Shown piece after piece: positions 45,821-55,776 of a stretch of DNA of 64,000 nucleotides. The notes below the pieces were generated by a model. That model was given only the letters and a program-made list of their open reading frames with translations. It had not been told where the DNA came from and did not search any database. The stretch is from assembly GCF_017638545.1 (NCBI RefSeq), contig NZ_CP072110.1:868001-932000 (forward strand), read 5' to 3'. The stretch's first letter is position 1. Each line of letters begins with the position of its first letter. The translations under genes and the position numbers were made by a program. This DNA comes from Psychrosphaera ytuae. GTDB lineage: Bacteria > Pseudomonadota > Gammaproteobacteria > Enterobacterales > Alteromonadaceae.

Positions 45821-48598
45821 CTAGTTTATGTATTGAGCCTGTAACTGTTTTAGACGTTCCATTTGTTGTTTGTCATTAATATCTCGTTGTGCAAGCTTAC
45901 GCTCAGCCAACTTAACTTCGTTATTGACAAACAAGACTTCAATATAATTAACAAAAGTCTCATCAGAAACTTTCTCGTCTGCTTCTACCATAGCTTTAGA
46001 TAATAAGTCTAATGCCTGCTCCTTGTTACCCAGCTTCAACTGAATCATTGCGACAGTATCTAAAATATTCGGGTTACGAGGCGCTATAGCTAAAGATTGC
46101 TCGCCATATTTTAATGCATCGTTTAATTGCCCTTCGTTCATCAAAACGTGAGCGAGGTTATTGGCAGCAACCGCATTTTGCGGAGTTAGCTCTAAGACCT
46201 TTTTATAGTATTTAATTGCTTCATCATTGTTTTTGTACGTCTGTAATGTCGCGTAGCGCAATGCATTTGCAGCGTCTGTAGGATACTTAAGCACGTGTGC
46301 CTTCAAAAATGAAACAGCCACCTGTTGCCCTTGGGTCGCATTTAGTGCACTTACTAAAAACGCGGTTACATTAGGTGTAGGTTGCTGATCATACGACGCC
46401 TTTAACAAAGGCAGTGCTTCTTTTGGCTGACGGCTCAGCATATACTTTTGACCTAACAACCCTTTGACAAAAGGTAGGCTTTTTATTTCGTCACTAAAGT
46501 TGTCATGAAGCGCCTGAAACTCTTCTAGCTGGTTACTTTGAACTAAGTTTTGAGCGTGTAAAAGCGCTATCTCCATATTCTCGCTAGAAACATCCTCCAT
46601 ATAAGAAGACGTCACATAAAGCGCTTCTTTGGTTAGGTTTTGAGCTTGTAGGAGACGTGTGTAGCCTTTAACCGCATTTACGTTTGACGGTTCCGTTTGA
46701 TACCAAGTTTTGTAGTGGTCAAACGCTTTATCAAATTGGCGATCTTGAATATAAGCTTGTGCCAAAATACCGTTATAAGTTTCTCGCAAAGGTTTGCTCA
46801 ATTCGGCATTGAACTGTTCACTTTTTAATATCTCTAGACTTTTTTTCGCGTGCCCTTCCGTTATTAGGATATTGGCATATAAAAGGCTGCGCTCTATGTC
46901 TGATGGATTTTGTTGTAGATAGTCAGCTAAGTGAACTGTCATTTTTTGTGGTACACCAAAGCGCTTGGTAAGCCCATAATGTTGAGTAATAGCAGGAGTA
47001 AAGCTCGGTTCTAGTTCGAGGATCGCCTCTAGCTTGTTTAGCGCAACTTCGGCATCGGCCACATTATTAATGGACGGTACAAGTGCGAGTGCTAATTGAA
47101 TGTTTGCATTGTTAGGCGCTAGCTCGGCCGCTTGCTGCAAAAGCGCTAAAGACTCATCACGTTGACCTTTGATCAATGCGACTCGAGACTTTAACAAAAA
47201 CCCTTGGACTTGGCTTTCTGACTGAGCGATCATTTGCTCTGCTAATTCTAACGCCTTATCAAGTTGGTTAGACTTCAAGTACGCAATTGCTAGTACCTGT
47301 TGCAGTTGTAACGGCTGTTTGTCTAGTTTTTCCGTCGCTAGCTCTAAGTCTTCAACGCCCGAAACGTCATTCATGGAAAGTTTGAGTAAACCTAAGTTAA
47401 CTAGAGACTCAGGCTGCTCAACGTTTTCTGGAATCTCAGATAAGATTTGTTTGGCTTTTTTAAGCTGGCCATCTACAACAAGACCACGACCCACTTGTGT
47501 CATAAGCAGCGCATCGCCACTGTTGAGGTCGGCACCTTGTATGGCTGTTAACGTCTCACTTGCATCAAGTGATTGACCTAGCTTTAGCTGACTGTCTGCT
47601 AAAATTCGAATCGCTGGATGACTCTCTGGTAAGAGACCAGCTACAAGAGATAAGTGACGGTTTACGTCAGCATGGTTATTAAGAAAATAACTACTTACAC
47701 CTGCAATGAGTCGCGCCGTAACATCTTCGCTGTTGATCAACAGAGCTCGCTCTGCTGCTTGATTGGCTTGCTCATACTGACGCAATGCCATCTTGGTGTT
47801 AGCTTGCAGCGTCGCAATTTCTAGTGCTTTTGGAAAGGCTTTAGCTAATTCATTAAACAGCTCGTCAGCTTGTTCAGGCTTATCTAAGTCCATATACAGA
47901 CGAGCTAATAAAGCCTTACTATTTACATCATTTGGATATTGTTGAGTGTAAGTGACAAAGACATTGGCGGCTTGCTCTTTTTGATCGTTGGCAAGTAGCA
48001 ACCTGCCCTTCAGTCGTAAAGCCTCTTGTTGATTTGGATAACGCTCCAACACATTATCTAATTGTACAAGTGCCGCATCAATGTTGTTCTTGATAACAAA
48101 TGAATACGCTAATCCCAACAAGCCGAATTCACCAGAGCCCGGGATTTCTTTTAATTCGTCTAAAACGGCTTGTGCTTTCTCGTGCTCGCCAGCTTCCACA
48201 TAAACTTTTGCTTGGCTCAGCTTTAGCTCAGCGAGTACTTGTGGTCGAGTTCCCTTTGCTTTGGCAACTAGCTTGTGGATACCTTTTTTGTTGCCTTTAC
48301 TTTGATAAAGTTTGGTTAGATTGGGAACAACTTCATTCGCGTCGTAACCCAAATCCAAAGCTCGTTCGAACTCTTTTTCGGCCCCAGACACGTCTCCGAC
48401 ACTCATGTAAGCGACAGCTAAAAAGTAACGAGACTCAGCGTCTTCAGGCTGCTGTCGAACGGCATTTTTGAGTTGAATAACAGCGGTGCTAAAGGACTGT
48501 TGTTCAATGGATTGTTTGCCACTTTCGAGGTAGTTTTCATTATCCGAGCCACAGGCAACTAACGCCAGGCCCATTGCACCTGCAATCCAATTTTTCAT
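45821..48598 (-). CDS. prsT: PEP-CTERM system TPR-repeat lipoprotein PrsT
   Basis: The 925-residue protein has a lipoprotein signal (MKNWIAGAMGLALVACGSDN). Tandem TPR units run through almost the whole length, starting SIEQQSFSTAVIQLKNAVRQQPEDAESRYFLAVAYMSVGDVSGAEKEFERALDLGYD. This opening is characteristic of PrsT, the large TPR lipoprotein linked to exosortase and extracellular polysaccharide loci. It probably sits at the inner face of the outer membrane or in the periplasm. Here it is not next to an exosortase; it lies between flgN and zipA. It starts 90 bases after zipA and ends at a shared terminator. Family call good, partner unknown. Confidence 0.88.
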   Translation of the reverse strand: MKNWIAGAMGLALVACGSDNENYLESGKQSIEQQSFSTAVIQLKNAVRQQPEDAESRYFLAVAYMSVGDVSGAEKEFERALDLGYDANEVVPNLTKLYQSKGNKKGIHKLVAKAKGTRPQVLAELKLSQAKVYVEAGEHEKAQAVLDELKEIPGSGEFGLLGLAYSFVIKNNIDAALVQLDNVLERYPNQQEALRLKGRLLLANDQKEQAANVFVTYTQQYPNDVNSKALLARLYMDLDKPEQADELFNELAKAFPKALEIATLQANTKMALRQYEQANQAAERALLINSEDVTARLIAGVSSYFLNNHADVNRHLSLVAGLLPESHPAIRILADSQLKLGQSLDASETLTAIQGADLNSGDALLMTQVGRGLVVDGQLKKAKQILSEIPENVEQPESLVNLGLLKLSMNDVSGVEDLELATEKLDKQPLQLQQVLAIAYLKSNQLDKALELAEQMIAQSESQVQGFLLKSRVALIKGQRDESLALLQQAAELAPNNANIQLALALVPSINNVADAEVALNKLEAILELEPSFTPAITQHYGLTKRFGVPQKMTVHLADYLQQNPSDIERSLLYANILITEGHAKKSLEILKSEQFNAELSKPLRETYNGILAQAYIQDRQFDKAFDHYKTWYQTEPSNVNAVKGYTRLLQAQNLTKEALYVTSSYMEDVSSENMEIALLHAQNLVQSNQLEEFQALHDNFSDEIKSLPFVKGLLGQKYMLSRQPKEALPLLKASYDQQPTPNVTAFLVSALNATQGQQVAVSFLKAHVLKYPTDAANALRYATLQTYKNNDEAIKYYKKVLELTPQNAVAANNLAHVLMNEGQLNDALKYGEQSLAIAPRNPNILDTVAMIQLKLGNKEQALDLLSKAMVEADEKVSDETFVNYIEVLFVNNEVKLAERKLAQRDINDKQQMERLKQLQAQYIN

Positions 48599-48688
48599 TT
48601 AAATTTCCTTAGCATCCTTGGCTTTTATTATTGTTATTATCTACACAGTAATTTCACAAAGATATGTCACAAATCTATATCGAAAAAA

Positions 48689-49867
48689 TTAGAACTTTCT
48701 AATTTTATCAACATAATTGCGCACTCTAACCACGTCTAACGGTTGACGTTCTGCATCAAGTACTCGAGCACCAAACTCATCGGCAATCTTTTTGGCAGCA
48801 TTGTGCATCATATTAAATGTTTGTAGTGCCTCGCCTGCGTTTGGCAACGTCATAAAAATACTTAAACCACGAGTCGATACTTGTTCCATGTGGTCGATAT
48901 CAAACGTCCCAGGGTTATACATGTTGGCCAAACTAAATAGGATTTCACCATGTCCCGAGCTTTGCTCATGACGATGGAAAAAATCCATCTCACCAAACTT
49001 GAAGCCTAAAGTGAGTAACAGCGGCAACAATTTGGCACCTTCGATCATTTCACCTGATGGTTTATCGACAAACAAGATCAGAACTTCTTGTTTGGGTTCA
49101 GTTTTTTGAGTATCTGTTGATGTTTGTTGAGCGACTGGCTGCTCAGATTGTTCCGCTGCAGATACTGAAGCAACATCACGTTCTACATCGCCTGAGCTCA
49201 ATCCGCGTAGTTGCTCAGTTTCAACTTCGTCATCCCGAATATTTCCAAATGCGGAAAAGCCCTCAACCAAAACAGTGTCATCGTCGTTACGGAAGCTGCT
49301 GATATTGTCAATATCACTAGCTTCGCCAACATCTACGTTTTTAACTTGGCTTGACGTAACTTCCATTCCAGCAAACTCTGCTTGTTGGTTTTGTCTTTGT
49401 TGTTCAGCTGACTGAGACGATTGAATTTCGACATCTGGATTTTGATTGAGTTGTCGAGCGTGACTCAAAAACGACTGCATTTCACCCTGTTTTTGTTCAG
49501 GTTGATTTGCGCCGGACAGGTTGGGTTCGGCTAAATTAGCTTCGCTCGTGACAGTTTGGTCCATCTCAGTTTTGGATTTGTCGTAGATAGAGTCTACATT
49601 CATATCCACCACTGGAAGACCTGTAGTACTTCCCTCTGAACCATTATCGGATAAATCAGAGAAATCGATTTCCATTTGTTTGATTTTTAGAGCTTGGATT
49701 TCTTGCTCTTCTTCATCAATCTCTGGCGTTTCTTGCTGTTTTTGTTGTTCTGCTTGCTTGCGTTCTTCTAAACTCGTTTTTCTAACTGTCCAAATGCCGT
49801 GCAACACCACCGCACCGACTGCTAATGAACCTAATAATGAAAGCGCTAAACGTAACTCTTCTGCCAT
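48689..49867 (-). CDS. zipA: Cell division protein ZipA
   Basis: The 392-residue protein has an N-terminal membrane anchor (LRLALSLLGSLAVGAVVLHGIWTVRK). A long linker rich in Q, S and E spans roughly residues 30-255. The C-terminal FtsZ-binding domain includes VLILFVDKPSGEMIEGAKLLPLLLTLGFKFGEMDFFHRHEQ and FTMM-type FNMMHNAAKKIADEFGARVLDAERQPLD segments. It tethers FtsZ to the inner membrane at the septum. It follows smc by 62 bases. In relatives ligA usually follows zipA; here prsT does. Confidence 0.94.
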   Translation of the reverse strand: MAEELRLALSLLGSLAVGAVVLHGIWTVRKTSLEERKQAEQQKQQETPEIDEEEQEIQALKIKQMEIDFSDLSDNGSEGSTTGLPVVDMNVDSIYDKSKTEMDQTVTSEANLAEPNLSGANQPEQKQGEMQSFLSHARQLNQNPDVEIQSSQSAEQQRQNQQAEFAGMEVTSSQVKNVDVGEASDIDNISSFRNDDDTVLVEGFSAFGNIRDDEVETEQLRGLSSGDVERDVASVSAAEQSEQPVAQQTSTDTQKTEPKQEVLILFVDKPSGEMIEGAKLLPLLLTLGFKFGEMDFFHRHEQSSGHGEILFSLANMYNPGTFDIDHMEQVSTRGLSIFMTLPNAGEALQTFNMMHNAAKKIADEFGARVLDAERQPLDVVRVRNYVDKIRKF

Positions 49868-49929
49868 TTTTATTATTAACCTTTTGCTTTCTATCCGTAT
49901 TGCTTATCTGGGCAAAATCTATAAATTGA

Positions 49930-52900
49930 TTACACCGCTTCTGCCATTTCAACGGCTTGCTGAATGTCCACGGCAACTAATCTCGACACACCTGGCTCTT
50001 GCATTGTTACACCGGTCAAGTGGGTTGCCATTTCCATTGCAACCTTATTGTGACTGATATAAATAAACTGAACAGAATCTGACATTTCGTTAACCAGTTT
50101 ACAAAAACGCCCCACGTTTGCGTCATCGAGCGGTGCATCGACCTCATCCAACATACAAAACGGTGCTGGATTTAGCTTAAATATTGAAAAGACCAATGAT
50201 AATGCGGTCAGGGCTTTTTCGCCACCACTTAACAAGTGGATCGTTGAGTTTTTCTTACCAGGTGGACGGGCCATAATGGTCACACCTGTTTCTAATAAAT
50301 CGTCATCGGTGAGTTCTAAATAGGCTGCACCGCCGCCAAACACTTTTGGGAAAAGAGTTTGTAGACCTTCATTGACTTGCTCATAGGTCTCTTTGAACTT
50401 AGCTCTTGATTCTCGGTCAATTTTTCTAATTGCCGCTTCGAGCGTTTCTAGTGCACTGGTTAAGTCTTCAAATTGCTCGTCGAGATAACCTTTACGTTCA
50501 GCCTGAATGTCATATTCTTCAATCGCGGCTAAGTTGATTGCACCCAAACGCTGGATTGAGTGTGTGGTTTTCTCCAATGCTTCGCTCCACGCTTCTTTTT
50601 CTGCTTCGCTTGGCATGTTTTCGAGAAGTTCTTTGAGGTTGACATTCATCTGGGCCAAAACTTCAATCATATTTTGCGCCCGAACTCTTACCCCTTCCGA
50701 TTCCATTTTGACATCGGCAATAACATCACGCATCTTATCTAATTTAGCCATAACCCCAGACTGACCTTGTTCAAGGGTTTTGATTTGTTCTGCGACGTCC
50801 GCCACAGCTTTGTTTTGTTCTAGTAATAACTCCTCTAATTCGAGTCTTAGCTGTAATTGTTCTTCGAGCTGCTCGTGTAGTAATTCTGCCGTTTGTAGTT
50901 CTTGACCTTGGTCTAACAGCTGAGTCAACTTTTGCTCTGTTTGCGCTCGGTGAGCTTCGGCGCGTTGAAGGTTTGCTGTTAGGTTAGCGATTTTAGATTT
51001 TATGTCTTGTACTTGTAATTCGACTTGCTGACGCTCACGGTTTATTTGTTCGACCTGAGATTTGATGTTTTGTAAACGTCTTTGTGCCTCGGCTTTACCT
51101 TCCTCAGTTTGTTCAGAGTCTTGTTGTAATTCGAGCTCTGACTCTTGTGCCATCAACAACTCTTCCTGCAACATTTCTATGCTCAGTGCTGACTCTTCGA
51201 TTCCTTGCGAGAGTTCATTGAGCTCCTGGCTTATTTTGTTTTTTTGTTGAAGCACAGAGCTGGCTTGTTGCTCTAATAAACGAATTTCTAGTTCGCAGCT
51301 GTGTTGTTGTTTTTGGCTTTCAGCAAACTTACTTTCTAGCTCTTTCAAAGACGCATTTGCGTCTCCAAGTTTTGCTTCTAGTGTTGTTTGTTGCGCCATT
51401 AAATCTGCAAGCTCATCTGATTGAGATTGTTTCAAGGCAGATAACTTTTCGATCTCTTGTCGCTTTTGTAGGACCGATTGATTACCTGACTGTTCGAAGT
51501 TACCTCGACCTTGCCAGTTTTGACCAAACCAAGTGCCGTCGGTCGTCACTGCAAAATGCCAACCTTGTGATAACAAGGTTTGTGCATGTTGTTGATTGTC
51601 TGCCAATCCAATCAAATTAAACCAAGCGGGAAATACGCCATCACGAATAACACTGGCGAGCGAGCCAGGTTGGCTATCCGCTTGTTTGCCCGATAGTAAA
51701 TACTGACCATCATGCGCTTGATGATGCGCCTCAGACGGCAACTTATTAACTAGTAAGGGCTGACCGTGCTGTTGCATCATATATTCAACGGCAGCAAGCC
51801 ATTTGGGTTCAACATCAAGCGCAGATATTGCCGGTCCCAACACCTCAATTTGCGTTTGTTGATTTTGAGTTTGTTCAAACTCAATTTGCCAGTTTTGTAA
51901 CTGCTCAAGATGAATAGTGGTTTCGTGCAGTGCTCGCTCTGATGCCTTTACCGCTTGCTTTGATTGTTCGTGCTGCGCAGTTAATTCAGTGGCGGTCTTT
52001 TGCCACTGCTGAATTTGGGATTGCAAATCAGTTACTGTATCGGTGAGTTCAGTCAGTTTTGCTTTGTGAAGCTCAATCTCTTCTTGATGCTCATGAATGG
52101 ACAAGTCTTGTAACTCTTGACTTAAGTCTCGCTGGCGCTGTTGATTTCTTGCTAACTCTATTTGTGCGTGATGGACTCGAGTTTCAATGACCTTGACGTT
52201 TTGTTGGGCCTGAGACAAATTTTTGAGTTGCTGAGCAATGCTATTTTGCTGACGCTCGTAGCTTTCTTCGGCTGCCAATAACTCCGCTTGAACTTGTTCG
52301 TATTGTTCTGTCGCCAACATTTGTTGAGGTTCAAGGTCTTCAAGCTGTAATTCTAGGGTCTGAAGGTTTTCGCGCTCATGCTCGAGTAACTCGTCGGCGT
52401 CTTTTATTGCCGATATCAGCTGTGTTTTTTGATCTTCACGCTGGCTAGCGCGTTCTTGATCAAAAACAATCTGTTGCTCAAGTTTGGTGATTGTATTTGA
52501 GGTTTGAAACACCTTTTGTTGTGTTTCTTGTGCTTTGTCGTTGAGGCTATTGAGCTGTTCTTTGAGTTTAATCAGCCCTAGCTCACCACCTCGTTGCTCG
52601 GCCATGAAGGACTCGAGTTCGGTTTCTTTTATCAGTCTTTGTTGCTCGTGAAAATTGAGTTGCTCGTTGTACTCATGCCATTTCAAGGCATGGAGCTCAG
52701 CTTTGTATTGACGTTCTTGTTGTTTCAGCTGTTTATATCGACGAGCTGTGGCCGCTTGTCGCTTGAGTTTTTCGAGTTGAGTTCCTAACTCTTCGCGAAC
52801 ATCCGCCAGTCGTTCGAGGTTTTCACGAGTGTGTTTAATACGGTTTTCTGTTTCTCGACGGCGTTCTTTGTATTTAGAAATACCCGCGGCTTCTTCTAAA

Positions 52901-53388
52901 AAGATCCGCAACTCTTGAGGTTTAGACTCTATAAGCCTTGAAATCATCCCCTGTTCAATGATCGCATAACTTCGTGGACCTAATCCCGTACCCAAGAAGA
53001 TATCGGTAATATCGCGACGGCGACATTTAGTGCCATTTAAAAAGTAGGAAGAAACCGCATCTTTAGTCACCAAACGTTTGACCGATATTTCATTACGATC
53101 CGCTAGTTGGCCTTGTAAGCGCCCTTCGGTATTATCAAATACCAACTCAACAGAAGCTTGAGATACCGGCTTACGATTAGTCGAACCGTTGAAAATAACG
53201 TCTGTCATGGCATCGCCACGCAGGTTTTTGGCAGAACTTTCGCCTAACACCCAACGCACAGCATCGATGACGTTTGATTTGCCGCAGCCATTAGGCCCGA
53301 CAATTGCGGTCATCTGCTCAGGAAAAGGAACGGTGGTTGCATCAACGAAGGACTTAAACCCCACCAACTTTATATGTTTTAAGCGCAT
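49930..53388 (-). CDS. smc: Chromosome segregation SMC protein
   Basis: The 1152-residue ATPase has Walker A in IVGPNGCGKSNVIDAVRWVLGESSAKNLRG (near residue 30). Two long coiled coils flank a hinge around residues 510-640. The C-terminal head has the signature LSGGEKALTALSLVFSIF and Walker B in PFCMLDEVDAPLDDANVGRF. It organises and compacts the nucleoid with ScpA and ScpB. It is upstream of zipA and divergent from cysZ, the usual order in many Alteromonadales and Vibrionales. Full length, with no frameshift. Confidence 0.96.
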   Translation of the reverse strand: MRLKHIKLVGFKSFVDATTVPFPEQMTAIVGPNGCGKSNVIDAVRWVLGESSAKNLRGDAMTDVIFNGSTNRKPVSQASVELVFDNTEGRLQGQLADRNEISVKRLVTKDAVSSYFLNGTKCRRRDITDIFLGTGLGPRSYAIIEQGMISRLIESKPQELRIFLEEAAGISKYKERRRETENRIKHTRENLERLADVREELGTQLEKLKRQAATARRYKQLKQQERQYKAELHALKWHEYNEQLNFHEQQRLIKETELESFMAEQRGGELGLIKLKEQLNSLNDKAQETQQKVFQTSNTITKLEQQIVFDQERASQREDQKTQLISAIKDADELLEHERENLQTLELQLEDLEPQQMLATEQYEQVQAELLAAEESYERQQNSIAQQLKNLSQAQQNVKVIETRVHHAQIELARNQQRQRDLSQELQDLSIHEHQEEIELHKAKLTELTDTVTDLQSQIQQWQKTATELTAQHEQSKQAVKASERALHETTIHLEQLQNWQIEFEQTQNQQTQIEVLGPAISALDVEPKWLAAVEYMMQQHGQPLLVNKLPSEAHHQAHDGQYLLSGKQADSQPGSLASVIRDGVFPAWFNLIGLADNQQHAQTLLSQGWHFAVTTDGTWFGQNWQGRGNFEQSGNQSVLQKRQEIEKLSALKQSQSDELADLMAQQTTLEAKLGDANASLKELESKFAESQKQQHSCELEIRLLEQQASSVLQQKNKISQELNELSQGIEESALSIEMLQEELLMAQESELELQQDSEQTEEGKAEAQRRLQNIKSQVEQINRERQQVELQVQDIKSKIANLTANLQRAEAHRAQTEQKLTQLLDQGQELQTAELLHEQLEEQLQLRLELEELLLEQNKAVADVAEQIKTLEQGQSGVMAKLDKMRDVIADVKMESEGVRVRAQNMIEVLAQMNVNLKELLENMPSEAEKEAWSEALEKTTHSIQRLGAINLAAIEEYDIQAERKGYLDEQFEDLTSALETLEAAIRKIDRESRAKFKETYEQVNEGLQTLFPKVFGGGAAYLELTDDDLLETGVTIMARPPGKKNSTIHLLSGGEKALTALSLVFSIFKLNPAPFCMLDEVDAPLDDANVGRFCKLVNEMSDSVQFIYISHNKVAMEMATHLTGVTMQEPGVSRLVAVDIQQAVEMAEAV

Positions 53389-53705
53389 TTATTTTCTAAC
53401 GTTCTGCCGAGTGTTTAGTAACGATAATTTATTGTTGTTATATAAGGCCGCATTTGTCATTTTGCGACCAACCGAATAACTTACAGCAACTGTTGTTTTT
53501 TACCATATCTTTATTCGAAATTACTTAAAAGTGAATCGAACTTCTTGTTGCGGTTATTATATCTACAGTTGCACCGTGCTTGGTGCAAAGCCGTGAAAGA
53601 TAGCAAATTTTGTTGTACTTTGTAACACTTGAACGATTGCAGCTTGTCCCTATTTAAAGGTAAGTTTGTAACAATCAGGCTAATAATAAAATTGGAGAAC
53701 GCGAT
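53389..53705. promoter_or_regulatory. Divergent smc/cysZ upstream region with operator-like palindrome
   Basis: This 317-base region separates the two genes. At 53569-53588 it holds a 7-bp inverted repeat, TTGCACC-N6-GGTGCAA, close to the NtrC operator (TGCACC-N5-GGTGCA) but with one extra base in the spacer. A GGAG box precedes cysZ by 8 bases. No coding sequence is convincing here. Confidence 0.45.
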
Positions 53706-54464
53706 ATGACCATGGGAGATGGTATCAGTTATTTTTTTCGTGGATTTGGTTTACTTAAAACCAAAGGACTCAAGCGATTCATTTTGATCCCGCTCGCGGT
53801 TAACTTTGTGCTCTTTGTCAGTGCCTTTGTCTATTTGTACCAACAAATTTCGGTACATATTGGTTGGGTTCACGACAACATTCCTGACTGGTTGAGTTGG
53901 CTCGAATTTATTTTATTACCGTTAGCGTTACTCATTATCGTGCTTTTGTTTGGATTGTTTTTTACAACAGTTGCCAATTGGCTTGCCGCGCCGTTTAACG
54001 GTGTACTTGCTGAGCGAGTCGAAATGCACCTCAAAGGTGAGCAACCCAAGCAAGACTCGATGACCGCTTTAGTTAAAGCCATTCCGCACACCTTAAAACG
54101 AGAATGGCGTAAGCTGGTATATTTTATTCCTCGAATGATTGGCTTTTTCTTAATCGGTTGGTTCTTTCCGATTATTGGTCAGGCAATTTGGTTTGCATTT
54201 ATCGCTTGGGTTTTAGCCATCCAATACTGCGATTATGCGTTTGATAACAATCGATATAGTTTTGATTACATGCGTTATATTTTGAGCGACAACAAAAGCG
54301 CGTGTTTTGGCTTTGGCGCTACGGTGTCGATCGCTACATCAATTCCGCTGTTAAACTTATTGGTAATGCCTGCGGCTATTTGTGGTGCAACAATTATGTG
54401 GGTTGAACAACTTGAACATCAATCTAAAGAGCACAGTTTATCGGACAGTCAATCAGGTACTTAG
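53706..54464 (+). CDS. cysZ: Sulfate transporter CysZ
   Basis: The 252-residue membrane protein has DGISYFFRGFGLLKTKGLKRFILIPLAVNFVLF at the N-terminus, followed by the family segment LAAPFNGVLAERVEMHLKGE. Later it has FDYMRYILSDNKSACFGFG. CysZ is an inner-membrane sulfate uptake protein that feeds cysteine synthesis. It is divergent from smc, as in related genomes. The N-terminus could use the second ATG (two codons on) without change to the family call. Confidence 0.92.
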   Translation: MTMGDGISYFFRGFGLLKTKGLKRFILIPLAVNFVLFVSAFVYLYQQISVHIGWVHDNIPDWLSWLEFILLPLALLIIVLLFGLFFTTVANWLAAPFNGVLAERVEMHLKGEQPKQDSMTALVKAIPHTLKREWRKLVYFIPRMIGFFLIGWFFPIIGQAIWFAFIAWVLAIQYCDYAFDNNRYSFDYMRYILSDNKSACFGFGATVSIATSIPLLNLLVMPAAICGATIMWVEQLEHQSKEHSLSDSQSGT

Positions 54465-54565
54465 CAGTAACTTAAGTTCCCTAAATCTCGCCAAAACCGT
54501 TGCAGTCAAATGGCGTTGACGTTATTTTAGGCAAAATAATAACAATAAAAATATGGAAATTGTAA

Positions 54566-55516
54566 ATGAAGGTTCCTGAGAGTCTTTTAAAAACACCTGA
54601 AGAAAAGCAGTTTAATAGTGCCTTAATCATTGGCTTGATGCTTGTCGTCTCATTGAGCATATTAACCGCCTATTTGTTTTTTGCATATGGTCAAGTGAGC
54701 CCGAGTGAAATTGGCCAAATTGGCGAGTACTTTGGCGGCTGGTTAACGCCTTTGTTATTGGCCTTTATGGTTGTTTTATTGATCTTCTCTCTTCGATTTC
54801 AAATTCATGAGTTGCGATTAGCACGGGCAAGCATCATTGAGTCCGCCTCGGTCCAAAGTCGAGTTGCAGAAAGCCAAGAACAATTACTGTCCCGAACTCA
54901 CACTAATTTTGAAATTGAATCGGGCGCAAAAGGACTAATAAGCCTTGTTGAGCAAAGCGACGAAATTTTGCGAACTAAAGTCAATGTATACGTCGATATT
55001 ATTAACTTTGATAATAAGCTTCCTCACGAAACACGACTGTTAAATGTTATTGACTCTTGGAACTTAGATTTGGAACACGGCAAGATCTTTGACATGAAGG
55101 TACGCCATAGCCGAGATGCCAAAGTCATTTCTAAATACTTACACAACATTCACCACGAAATTTATATTTGCCAAACCTTAGCCAAAAACCGTGGTTGGTC
55201 CTATATTTCGCCTTACGTTAAAAGTATCGCTGAACACATTGAAGCATTAGTCACACTGCACAAGGTTAACTTAGTTACTGAAAAAGAAATATGGCTAGTA
55301 AAACAAGCGGTACTTAGTCTCTATGACAAACTAGGCCACATTAAAGGCGGTGAAGTCCTTGTTGGTGGTGATATCATTGCTCGTTTAATTAAAGACCGAT
55401 TTGAAGAGCTTATTGAGTTTATTCCAACCCCACCTGCCTTCGCCAAAGAAGCGGAAGCATTGTTAGAAGGTAGTAAGGAAGTGACCAAAGACGTCAAAAA
55501 AGCCACTCTATTTTAA
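54566..55516 (+). CDS. Unrecognised two-helix membrane protein with AbiC-like N-terminal layout
   Basis: The 316-residue protein begins with two hydrophobic segments (ALIIGLMLVVSLSILTAYLFFAYG and LTPLLLAFMVVLLIFSLRFQIHEL). They flank a loop with IGQIGEYFGGWL. A cytoplasmic helical part follows, with a probable coiled coil at ASVQSRVAESQEQLLSR and later KVISKYLHNIHHEIYICQTLA. The two-helix plus DFFGG/EYFGG-like loop layout recalls putative phage abortive-infection (AbiC-like) proteins, but the rest does not clearly match. I cannot name it. It stands alone after cysZ, with a stem-loop at 55546-55577. Confidence 0.65.
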   Translation: MKVPESLLKTPEEKQFNSALIIGLMLVVSLSILTAYLFFAYGQVSPSEIGQIGEYFGGWLTPLLLAFMVVLLIFSLRFQIHELRLARASIIESASVQSRVAESQEQLLSRTHTNFEIESGAKGLISLVEQSDEILRTKVNVYVDIINFDNKLPHETRLLNVIDSWNLDLEHGKIFDMKVRHSRDAKVISKYLHNIHHEIYICQTLAKNRGWSYISPYVKSIAEHIEALVTLHKVNLVTEKEIWLVKQAVLSLYDKLGHIKGGEVLVGGDIIARLIKDRFEELIEFIPTPPAFAKEAEALLEGSKEVTKDVKKATLF

Positions 55517-55545
55517 TTCTCTCAGTTTTAGTTCTCCCTGTATCA

Positions 55546-55577
55546 CGCCTAATGGTTTGTATTGAAACTATTAGGCG
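55546..55577. other. Strong stem-loop downstream of the membrane-protein gene
   Basis: CGCCTAATGGTTT pairs with AAACTATTAGGCG (one G-U pair) around GTATTG, 29 bases past the gene. There is no T-run after it, so it may be a processing or transcript-stabilising hairpin instead of a terminator. Confidence 0.55.
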
Positions 55578-55776
55578 CGATATTCCCATAAAAGTGTACG
55601 CTTTACTTGCCAATCACTGCCAACTTAAACACCTAGCCACACTCCATAAAGTATAGACATTAAAGAGCAAATTCGATTTTTAAAAAAGGTCGTGTTACCC
55701 TATTTTAAAAACGTTTTGTATACAAATTAAATACAAAGCATTCAATCCAAAAAACTAGACAAAGGATAGGTGTCCC

